Below, one piece after another: positions 44,366-54,095 of a stretch of 64,000 nt of DNA. The stretch comes from Skermanella stibiiresistens SB22 (lineage in GTDB: Bacteria > Pseudomonadota > Alphaproteobacteria > Azospirillales > Azospirillaceae). Numbering within the stretch: position 1 is the stretch's first letter; every line of letters begins with the position of its first letter. The stretch covers positions 124,001 to 188,000 of the forward strand of contig NZ_AVFL01000010.1 in assembly GCF_000576635.1 (NCBI RefSeq), in the 5' to 3' direction. The position numbers and the translations under genes are program-made. Below the pieces are notes generated by a model. It did not search any database and was not told the DNA's origin. It saw only the letters and a list, made by a program, of their open reading frames with translations.

Positions 44366-45139
44366 TCAGAACAAGCTCGCCTGCCGCTCCGTCTTCTTCC
44401 CAGTCTCGGCGGCCGGCGCCTCTCCCTCCCCCGGAATCGCCACCGGCTCCACCAGGGACGCGTCGTCGTTCCGCACGCTGTTCACCCGCGTACTGACGGG
44501 ATAGGCCTCCAGCCAGTCCTCCGGGCAGGGGCGCAGCAGGCGTTCGGCGGCCTCCACCGACGTGGCGGGGTCGAGCCATTCCGCGTAGTCGTCCGCCGAC
44601 AGGATCACCGGCATCCGGTCGTGCAGCGGTTTCAGCACGGCGTTGGCCGTTGTCGTCACGATCGTCACCGTCTCCAGCGGCTTGTCCAGCGGCTCGCCCC
44701 CCTTGGGGCCCTTCCAGGTCTCCCACAGGCCGGCCAGGGCGAAGGGCTTGTGGTCGTGGCGGCGGATGCGGAACGGCTGCTTCTTGGCGTCCTTGGGGGT
44801 GCCCTTGGGCGCGTGCTGTCGCCACTCATAGAAGCCATCGGCCACCACCAGACAGCGGCGGCGGGCGAAGGCGGTCCGGAACGAGGGCTTCTCCACCACC
44901 GATTCGGAGCGGGCGTTGATCATGCGGCTACCGATGCCGGGATCGTCGGCCCAATGGGGCACCAGCCCCCAGCGCAGCAGCGCCAGTTCGCGCCGCTTCT
45001 CCTCCTCCAGCCAGCGCACCACCGCGACATCCTGGGTCGGGGCGATGTTGTAGCGGGCCGGGAGATTCGGCAGTTCGGGAAAGCCGAACATCCGGCTCAT
45101 CTCGGCGACCGGAGTCGCCAGGGTGTAGCGTCCGCACAT
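44366..45139 (-). CDS. yedK: SOS response-associated peptidase, HMCES/YedK family
   Basis: 257 residues. The catalytic Cys2 (MCGRYTLATP) becomes the N-terminus after Met removal and forms a thiazolidine crosslink with abasic sites in single-stranded DNA. ARYNIAPTQ, WGLVPHWADD, INARSESV, DGFYEWRQ (Glu) and LHDRMPVIL (His) are all family signatures. It protects abasic sites at stalled forks. The C-terminal ~25 residues are a low-complexity tail. A GTTC-N9-GAAC palindrome upstream does not match the alphaproteobacterial LexA box, so SOS control is not shown. Confidence 0.95.
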   Translation of the reverse strand: MCGRYTLATPVAEMSRMFGFPELPNLPARYNIAPTQDVAVVRWLEEEKRRELALLRWGLVPHWADDPGIGSRMINARSESVVEKPSFRTAFARRRCLVVADGFYEWRQHAPKGTPKDAKKQPFRIRRHDHKPFALAGLWETWKGPKGGEPLDKPLETVTIVTTTANAVLKPLHDRMPVILSADDYAEWLDPATSVEAAERLLRPCPEDWLEAYPVSTRVNSVRNDDASLVEPVAIPGEGEAPAAETGKKTERQASLF

Positions 45140-45338
45140 GGTTCAAAAAAATTCCCAGACCGTTCACTCTATTGGAACATAAGGTCCAAATCGACAGCGC
45201 CAAGCATCTTTCGGAGACATGCCAGCCCCGATCACTTCCGGGGTTTGTCATACGGCGTTACGCGCATAAACTCAGTGGTCCAATCAATCACGGACAATGA
45301 TCCGTCGGCACAGGACCTTCAGGGGGGTTAGAGAGAAC

Positions 45339-47663
45339 ATGGCCAAGTTTGGAATTGGACAGGCGGTGCCCCGCACCGAGGACGCCCGGCTGTTGACCGG
45401 CCGCGGGCGCTACACCGACGACATCACCTTGCCGGGACAGGCCCACGCCTATGTCCTGCGCTCTCCCCACGCCCACGCCAAGATCGTCTCGATCGATCTG
45501 GATGACGCGCGGGCGGCTCCGGGCGTGCTCGGCCTCTACACCGTCGACGACCTCGAGGCGGCCGGCATCAGCCCGATCCCCTGCAACGTCCCCCTGGTCC
45601 AGGCCAACGGACAGCCGCTGGTCATGCCGCCGCGCCCGGCGCTGGCCAAGGACCGCGTCCGCCATGTCGGCGATCCCGTCGTCTTCATCGTGGCCGAGAC
45701 GCTGGACGCCGCGCGCGACGCGTCCGAGCTGGTGATGATCGACTACTCCGAGCTGCCGGCCATCGCCGACACGGTCGGAGCCTTGGACTCCAGCGCGCCG
45801 CAGGTGTGGGACCAGGCGCCCGGCAACCTCAGCTTCGTCTGGGAAAAGGGCGACAAGGCGGGCACCGAGGCCGGATTCGCCAAGGCCGCCAAGGTCGTCA
45901 GCGTCGATGTCGTCAACAACCGCATCGTGCCGAACTCGATGGAGGGCCGGGCCTGCCTCGCCTCGATCGACGACACCGACCGCTATGTCCTCTACGTCTC
46001 CAGCCAGGGCGTCCACGGGCTGCGCACCCAGTTGGCGACCCAGATCTTCAACGAGCCGGAGGAGAAGTTCCACATCCTGACCACCGATGTCGGTGGTGGG
46101 TTCGGCATGAAGATCTTCATGTATCCGGAATACGTCCTGTCGCTGTTCGCCGCGCGCAAGCTGAACCGTCCGGTCAAGTGGACGTCGGAGCGGGGCGAGG
46201 CCTTCCTCAGCGACGACCACGGCCGCGACAACGTCTCCCACGCCGATCTGGCGCTGGACGCCGACGGCAAGTTCCTGGCGATGCGGGTCTCCACGGTCGC
46301 CAACCTGGGCGCCTACCTGTCCAACTTCGGTCCCTACATCCCGACCGACGCCGGCACCGCCATGCTGGCCGGCGTCTACACCACCCCGGCGATCCACGTC
46401 CACGTCAAGGGCGTCTTCACCAACACCAACCCGGTCGACGCCTATCGCGGCGCCGGACGGCCCGAGGCCGCCTATCTGCTGGAACGCCTGGTTGATGCCG
46501 CGGCGCGCGAGCTTGGCATGCATCCGGGCGAGCTGCGCCGGCGCAACTTCATCCCGCCGGAGGCCATGCCGTACAAGACGGCGCTGGACCACGTCTATGA
46601 CACCGGCGAGTTCGCCCGCAACATGGACGACGCGCTGGAGCTGTCGGACTGGGCCGGCTTCGAGGCGCGCCGGGCGGCTGCCAAGGCCAAGGGCAAGCTG
46701 CGTGGCATCGGCCTGTCCACCTATATCGAGGCGTGCTCGGGCGGCGGGCCGGAGCAGGCGACCATCCAGATGATGCCGTCGGGCAAGGTCACCGTCCTGA
46801 TCGGCTCGCAGTCCAACGGCCAGGGGCACGAGACGGCCTATACCCAGATCGTCTCCGACCGCCTGGGCATCCCTGCCGAGGACATCGAGATCGTCCAGGG
46901 CGACAGCGCGCGGATCAGCTTCGGCTCCGGCACCGGTGGCTCGCGCTCGATCCCGGTCGGCGGCGCCGCCCTGTCCGACACGGCGGAGCGGGTGATCGAG
47001 AAGGCCAAGGCCAAGGCGGCGGAACTGCTGGAAGCCGCCGCGGTGGATATCGGGTTCGAGGATGGCACCTTCACCATCGTCGGCACCGACCGCAAGATGA
47101 CGATCCAGGAGGTCGCCGCCGCCAGCGCGCCTTCCGACGCCGGCTTCGCCTTCGACGAGGAGGCCCGCTGGACGCCGCCAGCCGCGACGTTCCCCAACGG
47201 CTGCCACATCTGCGAGTTGGAGATCGATCCGGATACCGGCGGGATCGAGTTCATCAACTACACCGTGGTCGACGACTTCGGCAAGGTGCTCAACCCGATG
47301 ATGCTGGCCGGTCAGGTCCATGGCGGCGTCGGTCAGGGCATCGGTCAGGCGGTCTACGAGGAATGCGTCTATGATCCCGATTCGGGCCAGTTGCTGACCG
47401 GCTCGTTCATGGATTACTGCATGCCGCGCGCCGCCAACATCCCGTTCGTCCAGTTCAAGCTGAACGAGGTGCCCAGCACGACCAACGCCTTGGGCATGAA
47501 GGGCGCCGGCGAGGCCGGGGCGATCGGGGCTCCGCCCGCCGTGATCAACGCGGTGGTCGACGCCCTGTCGCCCTATGGCATCCGCCACGTCGACATGCCC
47601 GCGACGCCGCAGCGGGTCTGGCGTCTGATCCAGTCCGAACAGCCCGCCCTGGCCGCCGAGTAA
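45339..47663 (+). CDS. xanthine dehydrogenase family molybdopterin-binding subunit (form II CoxL-like), orphan
   Basis: 774 residues from ATG 45339 ([28 protein letters not shown]). It belongs to the large subunit of molybdenum hydroxylases. The active-site loop reads [11 protein letters not shown], the form II type, rather than the AYRCSFR of true CO dehydrogenase. GGGFGMK and the C-terminal [14 protein letters not shown] are present. These enzymes hydroxylate aldehydes, purines or aromatics and normally need FAD (CoxM) and 2Fe-2S (CoxS) subunits, but neither gene is adjacent. The substrate is unknown. cysQ follows after 100 bases. Confidence 0.9.
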   Translation: MAKFGIGQAVPRTEDARLLTGRGRYTDDITLPGQAHAYVLRSPHAHAKIVSIDLDDARAAPGVLGLYTVDDLEAAGISPIPCNVPLVQANGQPLVMPPRPALAKDRVRHVGDPVVFIVAETLDAARDASELVMIDYSELPAIADTVGALDSSAPQVWDQAPGNLSFVWEKGDKAGTEAGFAKAAKVVSVDVVNNRIVPNSMEGRACLASIDDTDRYVLYVSSQGVHGLRTQLATQIFNEPEEKFHILTTDVGGGFGMKIFMYPEYVLSLFAARKLNRPVKWTSERGEAFLSDDHGRDNVSHADLALDADGKFLAMRVSTVANLGAYLSNFGPYIPTDAGTAMLAGVYTTPAIHVHVKGVFTNTNPVDAYRGAGRPEAAYLLERLVDAAARELGMHPGELRRRNFIPPEAMPYKTALDHVYDTGEFARNMDDALELSDWAGFEARRAAAKAKGKLRGIGLSTYIEACSGGGPEQATIQMMPSGKVTVLIGSQSNGQGHETAYTQIVSDRLGIPAEDIEIVQGDSARISFGSGTGGSRSIPVGGAALSDTAERVIEKAKAKAAELLEAAAVDIGFEDGTFTIVGTDRKMTIQEVAAASAPSDAGFAFDEEARWTPPAATFPNGCHICELEIDPDTGGIEFINYTVVDDFGKVLNPMMLAGQVHGGVGQGIGQAVYEECVYDPDSGQLLTGSFMDYCMPRAANIPFVQFKLNEVPSTTNALGMKGAGEAGAIGAPPAVINAVVDALSPYGIRHVDMPATPQRVWRLIQSEQPALAAE

Positions 47664-47763
47664 GCGACTGGCGAGTAACAGGCCGCCGAATAAAGACCGG
47701 CGGGGGTTCCCCAAGGGTCACGGGACGGCGTATGCTCCGTTCCTTGTGATCTTTGGGGGACTC

Positions 47764-48552
47764 ATGGCCGATCAGAGCCTGGATCAGGGCATCGTCAAAC
47801 TTCTGCCGGCCGTCCGCGGCATCGCGCGGGAGGCCGGGGAGGTCATTCTCCGGTACTACACCGATACCGTCACCGCCCATGTCAAGGCGGACGGCAGTCC
47901 GGTCACCGCCGCCGACAACGCGGCGGAGGCCGTCATCCTGCCGGCGCTGCACCACCTGACGCCCGACATCCCGGTCATCTCGGAGGAGCAGCACGCCGCC
48001 GGCAAGTCCCCACCGGGCGATCACGGCACCTATTGGCTGGTCGATCCGCTGGACGGCACCAAGGGCTTCATCGAGCACACCGGCGAATTCACCGTCAACA
48101 TCGGCCTGATCAAGGACGGCGTGCCCGTGCTCGGCGTCATGTACCTGCCTGTCGATGGCGACACCTACGCCGCCGCCGGCCCCGGCACCGCCGTGTATGG
48201 CGCGCGTGCCCGCCACGACGTCCCGATCTCCTGCCGGGTGGTTCCGGCCGACGGTCTGGTCGTGCTGTCCAGCCGCCGCCACGGCGACCGCGAGCGGCTC
48301 GACAAGTTCCTGGAAGGGAAACTGGTCAAGGAGCACCGCCATTCCAGCAGCGCGCTCAAGTTCTGCCTGATCGCGCGCGGCGAGGTCGATATCTACCCCC
48401 GGTTCGGCCCGACCTGCGAATGGGACACCGCCGCCGGCCACGCTATCCTGCTGGCGGCGGGCGGCTCGATCGAGACGCCGGACGGCCAGTCCCTCGCCTA
48501 TGGCAAGCCGCGGTACCTCAATGGCGAATTCATCGCTTACGGCCGCAAATGA
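47764..48552 (+). CDS. cysQ: 3'(2'),5'-bisphosphate nucleotidase CysQ
   Basis: 262 residues from ATG 47764, with GGGGGA upstream. It has the lithium-sensitive phosphatase fold with metal-binding motifs VISEEQ (Glu), WLVDPLDGTKGF (Asp/Asp/Thr) and CEWDTAAGHAIL near the end. It hydrolyses PAP, the by-product of PAPS-dependent sulfate assimilation, to AMP. The stop overlaps the start of the DUF455 gene (ATGA), indicating translational coupling. Confidence 0.94.
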   Translation: MADQSLDQGIVKLLPAVRGIAREAGEVILRYYTDTVTAHVKADGSPVTAADNAAEAVILPALHHLTPDIPVISEEQHAAGKSPPGDHGTYWLVDPLDGTKGFIEHTGEFTVNIGLIKDGVPVLGVMYLPVDGDTYAAAGPGTAVYGARARHDVPISCRVVPADGLVVLSSRRHGDRERLDKFLEGKLVKEHRHSSSALKFCLIARGEVDIYPRFGPTCEWDTAAGHAILLAAGGSIETPDGQSLAYGKPRYLNGEFIAYGRK

Positions 48553-49358
48553 CGCTCCGCGCCGCCGCCATCACCGTCCTGACCACGGCCGACCCGGCGG
48601 AGAAGGTCCGCCTGTCCCGCCGCTTCGCCGAGGACTGGCGGAGCGGCGCGATCGCCGGGATTGGTGATGATGCCGATGGGATGGCGCCGCCGCTCCGGCC
48701 GGCGCGTCCCGACCATCCGGAGCTTCGCCTGCCGCGCGACATGCCGCCGCGCCGCAAGGCCGGCAGCGTCTCCGGGCGGATCGCCCTGGTCCACGCGCTC
48801 GCCCATATCGAGCTGAACGCCATCGACCTGTCCTGGGACATCGTCGCCCGCTTCGGCGCCGGCATGCCCAAGGCGTTCAGCGACGACTGGGTCCAGGTCG
48901 CCGACGACGAGGCCCGCCACTTCGACATGTTGTGCCGCAGGCTGGCCGAGTTCGGCAGCCACTATGGCGCCCTGCCCGCCCATGACGGTCTCTGGCAGGC
49001 CAGCGAGATCACCGCCCACGACCTCGCCGCCCGTCTCGCCATCGTGCCGCTGGTACTGGAGGCGCGCGGGCTGGACGTGACGCCGGCGATGATCCTGAAC
49101 CTCCGCCGGGTCGGCGACGACGCCAGCGCCGACGCGCTCCAGATCATCCACGACGACGAGATCACCCATGTCGCCGCCGGCCGCCGCTGGTTCGAGCACG
49201 TCTGCGACAAACTGGCCGTCGAACCGATCCCGACTTGGCAAAACCTGGTTCGTACCCATTTCAAGGGAGGATTGAAGCGTCCGTTCAACGAGGAGAGCCG
49301 GACCAAGGCGGGCTTCGCCGCCGCCTTCTACGAACCTCTCGCGGACGAACAGGTTTAA
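48549..49358 (+). CDS. DUF455 family ferritin-like protein
   Basis: 269 residues from the ATG overlapping the cysQ stop. The ferritin-like four-helix bundle carries paired metal-binding motifs: HALAHIELNAIDLSWD (Glu, His) and DDEARHFDMLCRRL, then VLEARGLDVTP and IIHDDEITHVAAGRRW. DUF455 proteins resemble the MiaE tRNA hydroxylase fold and are often called rhamnan synthesis-like or ferritin-like without experimental proof. A diiron site is likely. It converges on the REC-PP2C gene with a 4-base overlap. Confidence 0.88.
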   Translation: MTLRAAAITVLTTADPAEKVRLSRRFAEDWRSGAIAGIGDDADGMAPPLRPARPDHPELRLPRDMPPRRKAGSVSGRIALVHALAHIELNAIDLSWDIVARFGAGMPKAFSDDWVQVADDEARHFDMLCRRLAEFGSHYGALPAHDGLWQASEITAHDLAARLAIVPLVLEARGLDVTPAMILNLRRVGDDASADALQIIHDDEITHVAAGRRWFEHVCDKLAVEPIPTWQNLVRTHFKGGLKRPFNEESRTKAGFAAAFYEPLADEQV

Positions 49359-50533
49359 GCGCGGCGGGTCAGCACCAAGGCGGTGACGTCGTCGTCGAAA
49401 TTGCCCAGCGCGGCCAGGGCGCCGAGCAGGCCGGCGAGGAAGCCGGCATCCTCCTCCTGGCGCATCTGTTGCCGGACGAGGTCGAGCAGGCCCTCCTCCC
49501 CCAGGACGGTGTCCTGGCTGGTCCAAAGCTCGCTGGCGCCGTCGCTGTACAGGAACAGGCGGCCGCCCACCGGCAGGGGTAGGTCGCGGTTCTCGTAGCG
49601 GGCGGACGGCAATATGCCGACGGGGAGCCCGCTGCTGTCGCCGAACGCCGGCACCGCGTCGCCCGGCACCCAGACCATCGGGGCGGGCGCTCCGGCGGAG
49701 GCGTAATGGAAGGTATTGGTCGCGGGATCGATCACGCCGACCAGCACGGTCGCGAACTGGCCATTCCGCAGCAGCGGACAGACTCGTCCGTTCACATCAC
49801 GCAGGTGGTCCGCAGGATCGAAATTGGTCAGGTCCATCTGGCGCAGGATCGCGTGCAACCGGAAGGTGTTCAGCGCCGCGCCGACGCCATGGCCTGAGAA
49901 ATCCACCAGCCAGACGATCAGCCGTCCCAGCCCATCACGCCGCAAGTCCCAGAAGTCGCCGCCCAGTTCCGACGACGGCTCGAAATGGGCGGCGATGCTC
50001 AACCCGAGGTCGGCCTCCGTCTCAACCAGCCGGGACGGCGCCGGCAGCAGCCGCTCCTGCATGCTCCGCGCCAGCGCCAGCTCCCCCTGTCGGCGCCGGC
50101 GATAGCCTTGCAGGTCGCGCAGCAGCGCTTGGTTCTCCAGGTGGATGCGGACACGGGACAGCAGTTCGGTCGCGTTGATCGGCTTGGTCACGAAGTCGGT
50201 GGCGCCGACCGAGAAGGCCCGCGTCCTGTCCTCCGACCCGGACAGGCTGCTCTGGACCAGGATCGGCAGATCGCGCCGGTTGGGATCCGTCCGCACCCGG
50301 CGGCAGGTCTCGAACCCGTCCATCCGGGGCATCATCAGGTCCAGCAGGATCAGATCCGGCGCCTGCGCCTCGATCTTGGCCAGGGCGTCGATGCCGTCCT
50401 CCGCCATCTCGACATGGGGAAAGCCGCCGCGCTGAAGCACCGCCGTCAGCAGGTGGCGGTTCACCCGGTTGTCGTCCACCACCAGGATCCGGGAGTTCCT
50501 GATATTGACCGGTGCCAGGGATGATCCGGCCAT
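49355..50533 (-). CDS. response regulator with PP2C (RsbU/SpoIIE-type) phosphatase output
   Basis: 392 residues. The receiver (residues ~14-130) has DD in ILVVDDNRVNR, phosphoacceptor Asp in LILLDLMMPRMDG and Lys in FVTKPINATE. A short helical linker leads to a PPM phosphatase with complete metal-binding motifs: SELGGDFWD, LVDFSGHGVGAAL and NFDDDVTALVL. It would dephosphorylate a STAS anti-anti-sigma protein on receiving phosphate. It is the last gene of the 63-49 kb minus-strand cluster; its paralogue starts 3 bases before. The nearby STAS (52512) is the likely substrate. Confidence 0.92.
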   Translation of the reverse strand: MAGSSLAPVNIRNSRILVVDDNRVNRHLLTAVLQRGGFPHVEMAEDGIDALAKIEAQAPDLILLDLMMPRMDGFETCRRVRTDPNRRDLPILVQSSLSGSEDRTRAFSVGATDFVTKPINATELLSRVRIHLENQALLRDLQGYRRRRQGELALARSMQERLLPAPSRLVETEADLGLSIAAHFEPSSELGGDFWDLRRDGLGRLIVWLVDFSGHGVGAALNTFRLHAILRQMDLTNFDPADHLRDVNGRVCPLLRNGQFATVLVGVIDPATNTFHYASAGAPAPMVWVPGDAVPAFGDSSGLPVGILPSARYENRDLPLPVGGRLFLYSDGASELWTSQDTVLGEEGLLDLVRQQMRQEEDAGFLAGLLGALAALGNFDDDVTALVLTRRA

Positions 50534-50536
50534 GCG

Positions 50537-51769
50537 CTACCTCGCCCCCAACGGTTCGCGGACGTCCTTGCCCAGGAAGACCAGCGTCATGTCCTGCCCC
50601 GGCCGGTCGCCGACCGCCTCGACCAGCGCCGCGATCATGGCGTCCCGCGCGTCGTCCAGCACGGGGGCCTGCAAGGCGATGGCCGCCAGTTCGGCCAGCA
50701 AGCGCTCCGCCGAGCGGGGGCCGGTCACGGGCAGGGCCGCCAGCACGGCCTTGTTGTAGAGCATCAGCCGCGCTCCCGGCCCGAACGGCAGCGTCCGCAA
50801 GCGATAGACGCTGCCCGCCGCCTCCCCGACCGGCGCGCCATCGGCGTGCCCCAGGATGGCGTCCGGAGTGCCGCGCCGCACCAGGATCGGGCGGCGGCAC
50901 GAGGCGGTGGCGTAGGTGAAGGTTCCCGCGTTCGGATCGACGACGCCGTGGATCATCGCCGCCCGCTCGCCGGAATCGAACAATCCTACGGCGCGGGCAT
51001 TCGCCTCGGTCAGGAACCGCGCGGGCTGCGTCGCCAGCGTGGACAACTCATGGAGCACGGTATGCATGCGGAACGCGTTCAGGGCGGCCGACACTCCGGC
51101 GCCCGTCATGTCGAGCAGATAAAGGCCGAAGCGTTCCTCCGGCAACGGGATGACACCCCAGATATCGCCGCCCAGTTCCGACGACACGGCGCGGTGGTGC
51201 CGGATGTGGACCCCACTGTCGTGGCGGATCCGATCGAACATCGCGGCGGTCGGCAACAGGTGATCGTACATCTCGCGAGCCATGCCAAGCTCGTTCTCCA
51301 GCCGCGCGCGGTACAGTTGAAGATCCTGGATCAGCATCCTGTTCTCCAAATGGATGCGGACCCGGGCCAGCAACTCATGGCGGTCGATCGGCTTGGTGAT
51401 CAGGTCGGTGGTGCCGAGCTGGAACGCCTTGTTGCGGTCCTCGGTATTGGACAGCGCGGTCTGGACCAGCACCGGCAGATCGGCGAACCGGCCATCGGCG
51501 CGCAGCCTCCGGCACACCTCGAACCCATCCAGCCCCGGCATCACGATGTCCAGGATGACAAGATCCGGCAACTCGTCATCGATCTTGCGCAGGGCGTCGA
51601 AGCCATCCACCGCGTGCTGGATGCGCCGGAACCCCGCTTGCCGGAGCATGGCGGAGATCAATGTGCGGTTGAACTCGGTGTCGTCCACGACCAGGATCAG
51701 GCAGTCGAAGATGCCGACTTGCCGGATCTCCGTCAGGCCGGGAACGCCGGGACGCGCGTCGCCGCTCAT
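50537..51769 (-). CDS. response regulator with degenerate PP2C-type output domain
   Basis: 410 residues from the ATG overlapping the upstream stop (51766-51769). The receiver is intact (ILVVDDTEFNR, VILDIVMPGLDG, LITKPIDRHE). The phosphatase domain has the fold of its neighbour but altered catalytic motifs: GGDIWG instead of GGDFWD, DMTGAG instead of DFSGHG, and GQDMTLV instead of DDDVTAL. At least one metal ligand and the His are lost. It may be weakly active or a pseudophosphatase that binds the same STAS protein or controls its paralogue. Both arose from a tandem duplication. Confidence 0.85.
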   Translation of the reverse strand: MSGDARPGVPGLTEIRQVGIFDCLILVVDDTEFNRTLISAMLRQAGFRRIQHAVDGFDALRKIDDELPDLVILDIVMPGLDGFEVCRRLRADGRFADLPVLVQTALSNTEDRNKAFQLGTTDLITKPIDRHELLARVRIHLENRMLIQDLQLYRARLENELGMAREMYDHLLPTAAMFDRIRHDSGVHIRHHRAVSSELGGDIWGVIPLPEERFGLYLLDMTGAGVSAALNAFRMHTVLHELSTLATQPARFLTEANARAVGLFDSGERAAMIHGVVDPNAGTFTYATASCRRPILVRRGTPDAILGHADGAPVGEAAGSVYRLRTLPFGPGARLMLYNKAVLAALPVTGPRSAERLLAELAAIALQAPVLDDARDAMIAALVEAVGDRPGQDMTLVFLGKDVREPLGAR

Positions 51770-52488
51770 CGGGCGAACCGCATGTGGATGCGCCGGCCGT
51801 CGTCGAGCAACTGCCACGCCGCGCACAGCGTCCCGATCAAGCCGATGCCGCGCCCGCTCGCCGTGGCCGCGGCCTTGGGTTTGGGCACGAAGCCGGAACC
51901 CTGGTCGGTCACATCGATGGTGATGTCCTCGTCCCGGATCGTCACGGCCACCTGGATTCGAAGGTTGGCCAGAGCCGGATCGGCCAGTCGCTCGCTGACT
52001 TGGGCGGAAAAGGCGTTCAGCGCCGCAAGGGTCGGGTCGCGCAGGCTTGACACGGCGAGGTTGCCGTGGATCACAGCGTTGCTGACGGCTTCCTGAAGCG
52101 CCAGTTCCATGTCGTCGCGCCGCTCCCGCGATTGGGGCACCGCCCTGTCGACCGCCTCGACAACCGTGTATGCAACTGGAAGTTGATAAGCGGTGGCGGT
52201 TGTCAGCGACAGCAGCAAGGTGCAGGCCTGCGCCCGCCGCACGGTATCGGCGACGTCCGACGGGTCCAGTCCCCCAAGCTCGACGCAGGCACCGGCTCCC
52301 CGACGCACTATCTCCTGGAGGCTCTCCTGGTCCAAACCAACGGCGATCACGGCGGCGCCCCCCAGCGGAGGGTCGCCATCCCCCGGAAGACCGACGACCA
52401 CCGGGCACCCGGCGCGGCCGCCGAGCGCCGCGATCTCCTCGAGCTGGCGGACGGTCACGCCGACGCCATAAAGCGCGCGCGGGCACAT
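51766..52488 (-). CDS. RsbW-like ATP-binding anti-sigma/switch kinase domain protein
   Basis: 240 residues. The C-terminal half is a HATPase_c_2 domain with ELALQEAVSNAVIHGNL (N box), DVTDQGSGFVP (G1) and GRGIGLIGTLC (G2), as in RsbW/SpoIIAB switch kinases. The N-terminal ~110 residues have an unassigned fold (VTVRQLEEIAALGGR, VIAVGLDQES). Such kinases phosphorylate a STAS partner and bind a sigma factor or another target in turn. It lies between the STAS gene (23 bases upstream) and the phosphatase genes (overlapping), a complete partner-switching set. No sigma factor gene is adjacent. Confidence 0.85.
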   Translation of the reverse strand: MCPRALYGVGVTVRQLEEIAALGGRAGCPVVVGLPGDGDPPLGGAAVIAVGLDQESLQEIVRRGAGACVELGGLDPSDVADTVRRAQACTLLLSLTTATAYQLPVAYTVVEAVDRAVPQSRERRDDMELALQEAVSNAVIHGNLAVSSLRDPTLAALNAFSAQVSERLADPALANLRIQVAVTIRDEDITIDVTDQGSGFVPKPKAAATASGRGIGLIGTLCAAWQLLDDGRRIHMRFAR

Positions 52489-52511
52489 TGTCTGGTCGCC
52501 CGATCCGGGCG

Positions 52512-52817
52512 TCAGTCCTGGATGTCCACGATCTTGTCGAGCTGCGCCACCGACAGGACGCGTTTGACCTGCCCTTGCGCGCCCCGGAGCACCAGCCGCT
52601 TATCGACCTGAGCCACCTCCTCGCGGGCGACCAGGATCATCCCGAGGCCCGAACTGTCCACGAATTCCAGCCCGCCGATCATCAGGATCAGACGCTCGGC
52701 ACGGCTGTGGATCATCTCCTGGATCATGGAGCGAACCTTGCCGTGATCGTTGAAAGTCAGGCGGCCGCTGATGAAAATCCGGGCTTCCAGATCACTTGTC
52801 TCGATACGGTAATCCAT
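52512..52817 (-). CDS. STAS domain anti-sigma factor antagonist
   Basis: A 101-residue single STAS domain of the SpoIIAA/RsbV type. The phosphorylatable serine is in LEFVDSSGLGMILVA, exactly the antagonist signature. Dephosphorylated protein would bind the RsbW-like kinase encoded next. It follows the soluble MCP gene by 60 bases in the same orientation and begins the partner-switching part of the cluster. Confidence 0.9.
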   Translation of the reverse strand: MDYRIETSDLEARIFISGRLTFNDHGKVRSMIQEMIHSRAERLILMIGGLEFVDSSGLGMILVAREEVAQVDKRLVLRGAQGQVKRVLSVAQLDKIVDIQD

Positions 52818-52877
52818 TTTTCAAACCGCTCCATTCATGGCAGAAAGCGCTGTCACCGCTGGTAATCCGATGGTCGC

Positions 52878-54092
52878 TCAGAACAATTCCACGTTGTCGT
52901 CATCGAAGCCGTCCGACATTCCCGGATCGGGCATCGCCGCGGCTGGAAAGAGGGTGTCGTGATCCAGGGCGCCATGGGCGTCCAGGGCCGTGCCCTCCAT
53001 CAGCATGCGCCGGACGAAGCGCTGCCGAAGCTCGCTCAGCGTCATGCCCGACAGCAGCTTGTCGACCCACTCCTGGGGAAAATCGACCGGCGTCCCCGGC
53101 GGCAAAGCCGATTTGGTCCTTTCGCCCAGTTCGCCGAGCCCGGTTGACATCACCGTCATGCCGTCGATGACATGATCCAGGCGCTGCTTCGCCAAGTCCT
53201 GGAACTGCATCCGGGTGATGACCTGGCTGATATGCGCCGAGATCTCGGTCGAAACCCGCGCGGCGTCCTGGAGGACGCTCTGGAAGTGCTGGCTCTGCGC
53301 CACCAGGCTCATCATCGTCATGTCGATGCGGTCCTTGGCGAGCATCTGCGGCGACAAGTCGGTGTTGGCGATGTCGCGCAGGATCTCATGGCCGCGCCTG
53401 ACCCCGACCACGACCGCGCCGACCTTCTCGCGCATGCGCCCAGCCAAGTCACCGGTCGCCTTGGAGAGATGACGCACCTCGTTGGCGACCACGGCGAAGG
53501 TCCGGCCGGCCTCGCCGGCGCGGCTCGCCTCGATCGTCGCGTTGAGGGCGAGGAAGTTGGTCTGCCGGTTGATGGTGTCGATGTCGGCGATGCTCTTCTC
53601 GACCTCGCCGACATCGCGGACGACATCGTCCAACACGTAGACCATCGTCATGGCCTGCTTGGACAGGTTGACGATGTTGTTGACCATCTCAACCAATATG
53701 TTCTGCATGGTCGCGACGACGCGGTCGAGCGGAATGGCCTCGCCCTCGATCGTGACCGAGTTGGCGACCGCGATGATGTCCTCGACCCGCTTGGTCTGCT
53801 CCCGCGCCGAATTCGCCAGATCGCGGAAGCGCGAGCTGATCTCCAGCGTGCTGGACTCCACGAGGTCGCTGGTCCGCCGAACCTCGATCGACAGGGCGTC
53901 CAGGCAATGGTTCTGCAACTCGGAGAAGCCAAGCCAACGCGCCAGCAACTCACCGTGGGCGGCGTCATCCCGGGCGGCGGTATCCCATGCCGAGTTCCCC
54001 GGCTCCGCGGCCTCCCCCGGGGTCAGCCCGCTCACCGGCGAAGGCGAACCAGCGCGGCCACCGGCGATGCTCCTCAACAATCCGAACGCCAT
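52878..54092 (-). CDS. soluble methyl-accepting chemotaxis protein-like signal transducer
   Basis: 404 residues with no membrane helix and no recognised sensor domain. The signalling hairpin tip reads [36 protein letters not shown], typical of cytoplasmic MCP-like proteins of alphaproteobacteria. The following helix contains [17 protein letters not shown], reminiscent of CheZ-like QDxxxQR motifs. It ends in an acidic tail, DDDNVELF. It starts 3 bases after cheB, so it belongs to the che operon and could be the link to the partner-switching genes downstream. Confidence 0.85.
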   Translation of the reverse strand: MAFGLLRSIAGGRAGSPSPVSGLTPGEAAEPGNSAWDTAARDDAAHGELLARWLGFSELQNHCLDALSIEVRRTSDLVESSTLEISSRFRDLANSAREQTKRVEDIIAVANSVTIEGEAIPLDRVVATMQNILVEMVNNIVNLSKQAMTMVYVLDDVVRDVGEVEKSIADIDTINRQTNFLALNATIEASRAGEAGRTFAVVANEVRHLSKATGDLAGRMREKVGAVVVGVRRGHEILRDIANTDLSPQMLAKDRIDMTMMSLVAQSQHFQSVLQDAARVSTEISAHISQVITRMQFQDLAKQRLDHVIDGMTVMSTGLGELGERTKSALPPGTPVDFPQEWVDKLLSGMTLSELRQRFVRRMLMEGTALDAHGALDHDTLFPAAAMPDPGMSDGFDDDNVELF

Positions 54093-54095
54093 CGC

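Noticed and set aside
45140-45180. GTTC-N9-GAAC palindrome upstream of the YedK gene as a LexA box
   Set aside because: The alphaproteobacterial LexA site is a direct repeat GTTC-N7-GTTC, which is not present, so SOS control is not supported.
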